Assembly: GCF_021869535.1 (NCBI RefSeq)
Contig: NW_026262690.1
Coordinates: forward strand, 12,263,501 to 12,327,500
DNA: 64,000 nucleotides
Reading direction: 5' to 3'
DNA from: Mytilus californianus
Lineage: Eukaryota; Mollusca; Bivalvia; Mytilida; Mytilidae
Under the pieces are notes generated by a model, which searched no databases, was not told where the DNA came from, and saw only the letters and a program-made list of their open reading frames with translations. This document shows positions 59,309-64,000 of the stretch, piece after piece; within the stretch, counting starts at the first letter, position 1; every line of letters begins with the position of its first letter. A program made the translations under genes and the position numbers.

Positions 59309-59675
59309 ACCACTTAGGTATCTTTCTAAACCTCCGGTGAACTTGTGTTCCTCTGTTTCTATATTTTCTATCTGATAATCAGAGTAAGAAATCCTTATTT
59401 ATTAGTTTTCTACTCATTCAATCGTCAATTGTCTGGCGTTTTAACAAGCTACTATATTACATTTACACTGTACTCCAGTTCATTTTAAACATGAAATCTG
59501 ATTATAAACTTGTTCACTACAATAACACTTTAACTTAACTACCAAACATAAAATGTAACCTGTTTCAGAAATACAATATAATGTTTGACACGTTTAACAA
59601 AAAATAAAATCACCATTTATATGAGTTAAGATAAAGCAAGAGAGTGCAGTTCCTCTGCATGTAATGCTTACTGTC

Positions 59676-59789
59676 TATGATTTGCATTGATCATGCCCCG
59701 TTCCTTGTTCAATATTTGTCAAACAATTACAGCCTAATAATGATCGTTCAATGATTAATTGCAATCATTGGATAGTGCAGGTTAAATGC
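59676..59789 (-). promoter_or_regulatory. Upstream block conserved with esterase copy 1
   Basis: Lies about 370-480 bases upstream of the copy 3 ATG and matches 3305-3413. It contains a perfect ATTTGCAT octamer-like word followed by a GATCATGCCC stretch and GATTAATTGCAATCATTGG. Conservation of both the sequence and its rough distance suggests that promoter and exon were duplicated together. Confidence 0.4.
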
Positions 59790-59939
59790 TACGACAAGAT
59801 CACAATACTTATTTATTCAATATCATGGGAAAAGGGTTTATGATTGGCTAAGAAAAAATGCATTGAATCTCTACAAAGAAACTTATTAACGTAAATAGAA
59901 TAAACCAAGATATTGTATACAGTTTAGATATAAAAATAA

Positions 59940-60110
59940 GTAAATGTGGTGTGACTACTAATGAGGCAACTATCCACCAGAAATCAAAGGACGAAAATGT
60001 AAACAATCATACTAGGGCACTGTACGGCCTTTAACAATGAGGAAAATTCATATCGTATAGTAACCCAATAAAGGCTCTGTTATGATAAAATATGAAACAA
60101 TTCAATAGAG
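59940..60110 (+). repeat. Family A repeat, diverged 5' part
   Basis: ATGTGGTGTGACTACTAATG, AGGCAACTATCCACCAGAAA, CACTGTACGGCCTTTAACAA and TAAAGGCTCTG. Confidence 0.7.
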
Positions 60111-60351
60111 ATACCCAATGGCCTGATTTCATGTCTGTGAATTTCAATTCTGTATTTATTCATTAAAGATATATACTAGTAGAAGTTATAATACAAATAA
60201 AATTATTTGACCCACAAATGACATTTTGTCATTTTGATTCTGTGAACAGCGTCATATATGAGTACGTTAAAACAAACTATATGTAGTTCGCACCAACCGG
60301 TGGAATGTTATTTTTTCTTCGATGAATTCATGTCTTATTTGTTCATACATT

Positions 60352-60700
60352 GAATAGAGAATGGAAATGGGGAATGTGTCAAAGAGACAACAATCCGACC
60401 AAAGAACAGAAAACAGGCCGAGGCCTCTAATGGGGTTTCAACGCAGCGAGAAAATACCACACCAAGAGGTGGGCTTCACCTGGCCCCTACACAATAGTTT
60501 ATACTAGTTCAGCGAAATGAACACCACTCTTTACTCCGAAACATAAAAACTGAACCTAAATTTTTAAAAAATCGCACAAGATTATAAAAGCTAGAGGTTC
60601 CTTACTTTAAATAGGCGCAGATATGCGGTGGGATTAAACCTATTGCGCAAGACCTCAACCCTCTCCCTATACTTCTAGCCAATGGGGAATAAACAAACAC
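60352..60700 (+). repeat. Family C repeat, near complete
   Basis: GAATAGAGAATGGAAATGGG, GAGACAACAATCCGACCAAA, GTTTCAACGCAGCGAGAAAA, CTTCACCTGGCCCCTACACA, GCGGTGGGATTAAACC, then AACCCTCTCCCTATACTTCT. Confidence 0.85.
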
Positions 60701-61615
60701 ACAATAAAACATGTATATCTCATGAACAATCGAACAGCCAGAAGAAATGACGTAATTCATGGTAGAAATAAATTCTGTCTATATAAAAGAAAATAGAAGA
60801 AAGCGTCATCGGTATGTTTTTGTAACTCTACGTTAATTCCTAATTGCAAGTAGAATAGTTAATTTCTTTGCAGCCCTTTTCCTTTGATACTATGCACAAC
60901 ATTTGCCCATACATCTGGGCTTACAAATAATTATTTCATCTCCATAAATTTACCTAATTACAAGTGTTCTGTGACAAGGGTTAAAATTATTCAAAACTTC
61001 TGTGGAATGTTTATCTGTATTGAATTCAAAGCAGTTTAACCAGTCTATATTTCTGTTTAATAAAGACTATAGAATCAAGGAAAAGCACACTCCATACTCA
61101 AATATTTTGCAAGTTCTACAACAAAATTAGGTCAATGTCCACTACACTTATTTATTCAGGAAATAAAATCATAAAGGATGATTGTAAAACGTATAAATAC
61201 TCAGCGTACGATTTCCTCTATTAAGATATTGACAAAGAAATGGTGGTTTATTCAATAAAATTAGATATATTCCCTATCATGATAGATTATTTATCATGTT
61301 TCATTTCCTGTTTCATCTCTACCTAAATGTACGTTTTTAGAATGTCACTACTGAGTGTTATAATAACGTTGTAGTGTTGTCGAAAACTGTTAATGAATTC
61401 TGAGTTCGACTTCAAGTTTTTATAATAATGTGAGAAAAACAGTTTATTTTTATGTTGGTGACAAATTTATTAATCAAAACATTGATTCATGAAGTTTTGT
61501 TGTTAGTTCATTATTCACAGGAACCATTTATTATACATTGTAACTCTCATATTCATAAGAAGGTATAATATTATTTGAGGAATTAAATTGTCACTATTTT
61601 CATTAAATTATTCAG
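60701..61615. other. No recognisable gene
   Basis: AT-rich spacer. Confidence 0.5.
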
Positions 61616-61624
61616 ATCTAAGGA

Positions 61625-61740
61625 AGTTGTTTTTTCCGACTTGTTCAGTTGATTGATAGCGTTTGATTTTGTCAGTTTGTATTGACTTCCCCTTTTTGAA
61701 TTTGCTTTGGAGTTCAGAATTTTTTTACATGTTTAACTTC
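61625..61740 (-). repeat. Family D end fragment
   Basis: TTGATTGATAGCGTTTGATT, TTGACTTCCCCTTTTTGAAT and GCTTTGGAGTTCAGAATTTT match 49890-49980. Confidence 0.6.
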
Positions 61741-61889
61741 TAGTGTTAAACTGCACATATGATGAGTAAGTTCCTCAGTGCATCCTCGGTTCTAAAAGGA
61801 GAAAATAAAATTGTGTGACGGTTTACTCATAAACCATATATCAATGAAAGGTAAATGTCATCATTGTCAAAAGAAAACACTTGAAACTA

Positions 61890-63124
61890 CAAACAACAGT
61901 CCACAATACACAGAACACTAGAGATTGAGCAAAACAACCGTTCCAACAACAGTCCACAATACAATACACTGAAAACTAGAGATTGAGCAAAACAACCCTT
62001 CCAACAACAGTCCACAATACAATACACAGAACACTAGAGATTGTGCAAAAATCCCTTCAAACAACAGTCCACAATACAATACACAGAACACTAGAGATTG
62101 AGCAAAACAACACTTTCAAGAACAGTCCACAATACTATACACAGAACACTAGAGTTTGTGCAAAAAACCCTTCCAAGAACAGCCCACAATACAATACACA
62201 GAACACTAGAGATTGAGCAACCCCCACCCCTCCCCACAACAACCCTTCCTACAACAGTCCACAATACAATACACTGAACACTAGAGATGGAGCAAAACAA
62301 CCCTTCCAACAACAGTCCACTATACAATACACTGAACACTAGAGATTGAGCAAAACAACACTTCCAACAACAGTCCACAATACTAAACACATAACACTAG
62401 AGTTTGTGCAAAAAACCCTTCCAACAGAAGTCCACAATACAATACACAGAACACTAGAGATTGAGCAAAAAATCATTCCAACAACAGTCCGGAATACAAT
62501 ACACAGAACACTAGAGATTGAGCAAAAAACCCTTCCAACAACAGTCCACAATACAATATACAGAACACTAGAGATTGAGCAAAACAACCCTTCCAACAAC
62601 AGTCCACAATACAATACACAGAACACTAGAGATTGAGCAAAACAACCCTTCCAACAACAGTTTACAATACAATATACAGAACACAAGAGATTGAGCAAAA
62701 CAACCCTTCCAACAACAGTCCACAATACAATACACAGAACACTAGATGTTGAGCAAAACAACCCTTCCAACAACAGTCCACATTACAATATACAGAACAC
62801 TAGAGGTTGAGCAAAAAACCCTTCCAACAACAGTCCACACTACAATATACAGAACACTAGAGGTTGAGCAAAACAACCCTTCCAACAACAGTCCACAATA
62901 CAATACACTGAACACTAGAGATTGAGCAAAACAACCCTTCCAATACAGTCCACAATACTACTATACACAGAACACTAGAGATTGTGCAAAAAAACCCTCC
63001 CAACAACAGTCCACAATACAATACACAGAACACTAGAGTTTGAGCAAAAAACCCTTCCAACAACAGTCCACAATACAATATACAGAACACTAGAGATTGA
63101 GCAAAACAACCCTTCCAACAACAG
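61890..63124 (+). repeat. 58 bp satellite array, about 21 units
   Basis: Units of AACAACAGTCCACAATACAA, TACACAGAACACTAGAGATT, GAGCAAAACAACCCTTCC, with point variants (GTGCAAAA, ATATACAG, GGTTGAGC) and small indels. One unit near 62218 has an extra CCCCCACCCCTCCCC. Open frames on both strands across it are repeat translations. Confidence 0.95.
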
Positions 63125-64000
63125 CAGTAGAAATTGGTCGCTATAGATGGTCCAATAGTAATTTTTGTACTAGTTGCTTATGTCGTGAACAATCTGTAGA
63201 AAGCAATTTAGTTTGTCAAATAGTCTTTAATTTTCTGTATTATGTTCTATTAACCATTGTCAAAGATTTGAATATATGTTTAGAAGATGCAGATTGAGCA
63301 TTCACCATACTCAGAAGTTGAACTACTTTTAAGCTGAATTTTAACCGTAACAGTAAGCTACAATAAATGAACAATATACATAGGCGACATTCAATCATTT
63401 CGACTTAATACAGGGGAGGTAATGACGTTGCTAACGTAAAATGTTATTGTTCGCGACGTCAAAAATTTATTATTTCCAAAGAATTGTTATACAAATTTAG
63501 GGCATACTTATATAAAGAAGATGTTCCAAATGTTTTTACAAAAATCCGCTTTTGTTTATCTTTTGAAACAAAAAAGTTAGGTATGTCTATCCAAAGGATA
63601 GAAATGTGCAAAAATCCGAAATTTTGAGTAAATGTCTAAAATTTCGACCCCATTTATCTCTTAAAGTAGCACATGAAAGTATATTTTTTATTACATATTT
63701 GAATTGACTAGGTGAAAAATAGCTTGTATGCAAATGTTCGTAAAAAAATCACCGTGGAATCAAATCTGTATCGTATGCCCTTAATAAATCAAAGTAATAA
63801 TGAAAAATTGCCAGTCCTTTAGGAACAAAAACGTACCTGGAGGTAAAATATAAACCTCATATTCTGAGGTTCCATTGATATGTGAGTAACTCTGCTGGAG
63901 TACTTGATAGCAAGGTCATCATTCGTCGGAAACTTCAGTAAAGGCTGGATTAAATGATACTTTATGCAAATATACTAAGAGAACAGTTGTAATTCCCCAG
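63125..64000. other. No recognisable gene
   Basis: AT-rich sequence to the window edge; a gene continuing past the edge cannot be excluded. Confidence 0.4.

Noticed and set aside
61983-63090. Open frames on both strands with repeated HNTIHRTLEI or VLCIVLWTVVGRV
   Set aside because: Periodic translations of the 58 bp satellite.
1-64000. tRNA, rRNA or snRNA genes
   Set aside because: No convincing T-loop/acceptor pairs or rRNA segments were seen by reading; a covariance-model scan would be needed to exclude small RNAs.

Overview
This 64 kb window is AT-rich, gene-poor, repeat-dense animal nuclear DNA. The repeat families resemble those I know from marine mussels (Mytilus, Bivalvia); this assignment is recognition from memory, not a database result. 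I see no rRNA, tRNA, CRISPR array or bacterial-style operon.

The only convincing cellular coding sequence is three related exons on the minus strand, at 2570-3005, 23714-24143 and 58873-59308. Each begins with an ATG and a hydrophobic signal-peptide-like segment. Each then encodes the N-terminal part of a neuroligin/cholinesterase-type carboxylesterase domain (PVE..SG.QYAS, RFIPP, CPQ, EDC..LNLY), and each ends at a good splice donor in the same phase (phase 1). No downstream esterase exon (HGG oxyanion loop, nucleophile elbow) is recognisable between them or to the left of the first. The layout therefore suggests a tandem array of alternative first exons feeding shared exons beyond the left edge, or orphan duplicated exons. 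Copies 1 and 3 share a near-identical 130 bp core and a conserved upstream block. Copy 1 also carries a 48 bp in-frame duplication of its splice donor.

The rest is mobile and repetitive DNA. There are fragments of a reverse-transcriptase retroelement (probably Penelope-like; best copy 33060-34310, with its catalytic Asp pair broken) and the 3' end of a LINE (30040-31120). Several short interspersed families recur; I call them A to F. A, B and C are related throughout, and D shares a central block with them. There are long palindromes (38041-38161, 45240-45364), small TIR elements (27070-27181, 29894-30034, 53952-54533), and an 885 bp insertion whose filled and empty sites are both present in the window. 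Tandem arrays include 93 bp units at 7.9-9.6 kb, 60 bp at 10.0-10.3 kb, 37 bp at 15.1-15.5 kb, 58 bp at 61.9-63.1 kb, and smaller ones.

Region by region: 0-3 kb, repeat fragments and esterase exon 1; 3-10.4 kb, tandem repeats and D/E repeats; 10.4-23.7 kb, sparse with decayed retroelement pieces; 23.7-25.7 kb, esterase exon 2 and E/B repeats; 26-36.6 kb, MITEs, LINE, duplicated block, retroelement; 37-46 kb, dense nested A/B/C insertions and palindromes; 46-58.8 kb, C/D/A repeats, a TA-flanked MITE and duplicated blocks; 58.9-59.8 kb, esterase exon 3 and its upstream block; 60-64 kb, C repeat and the 58 bp satellite. Short open frames elsewhere look like chance or repeat-derived.
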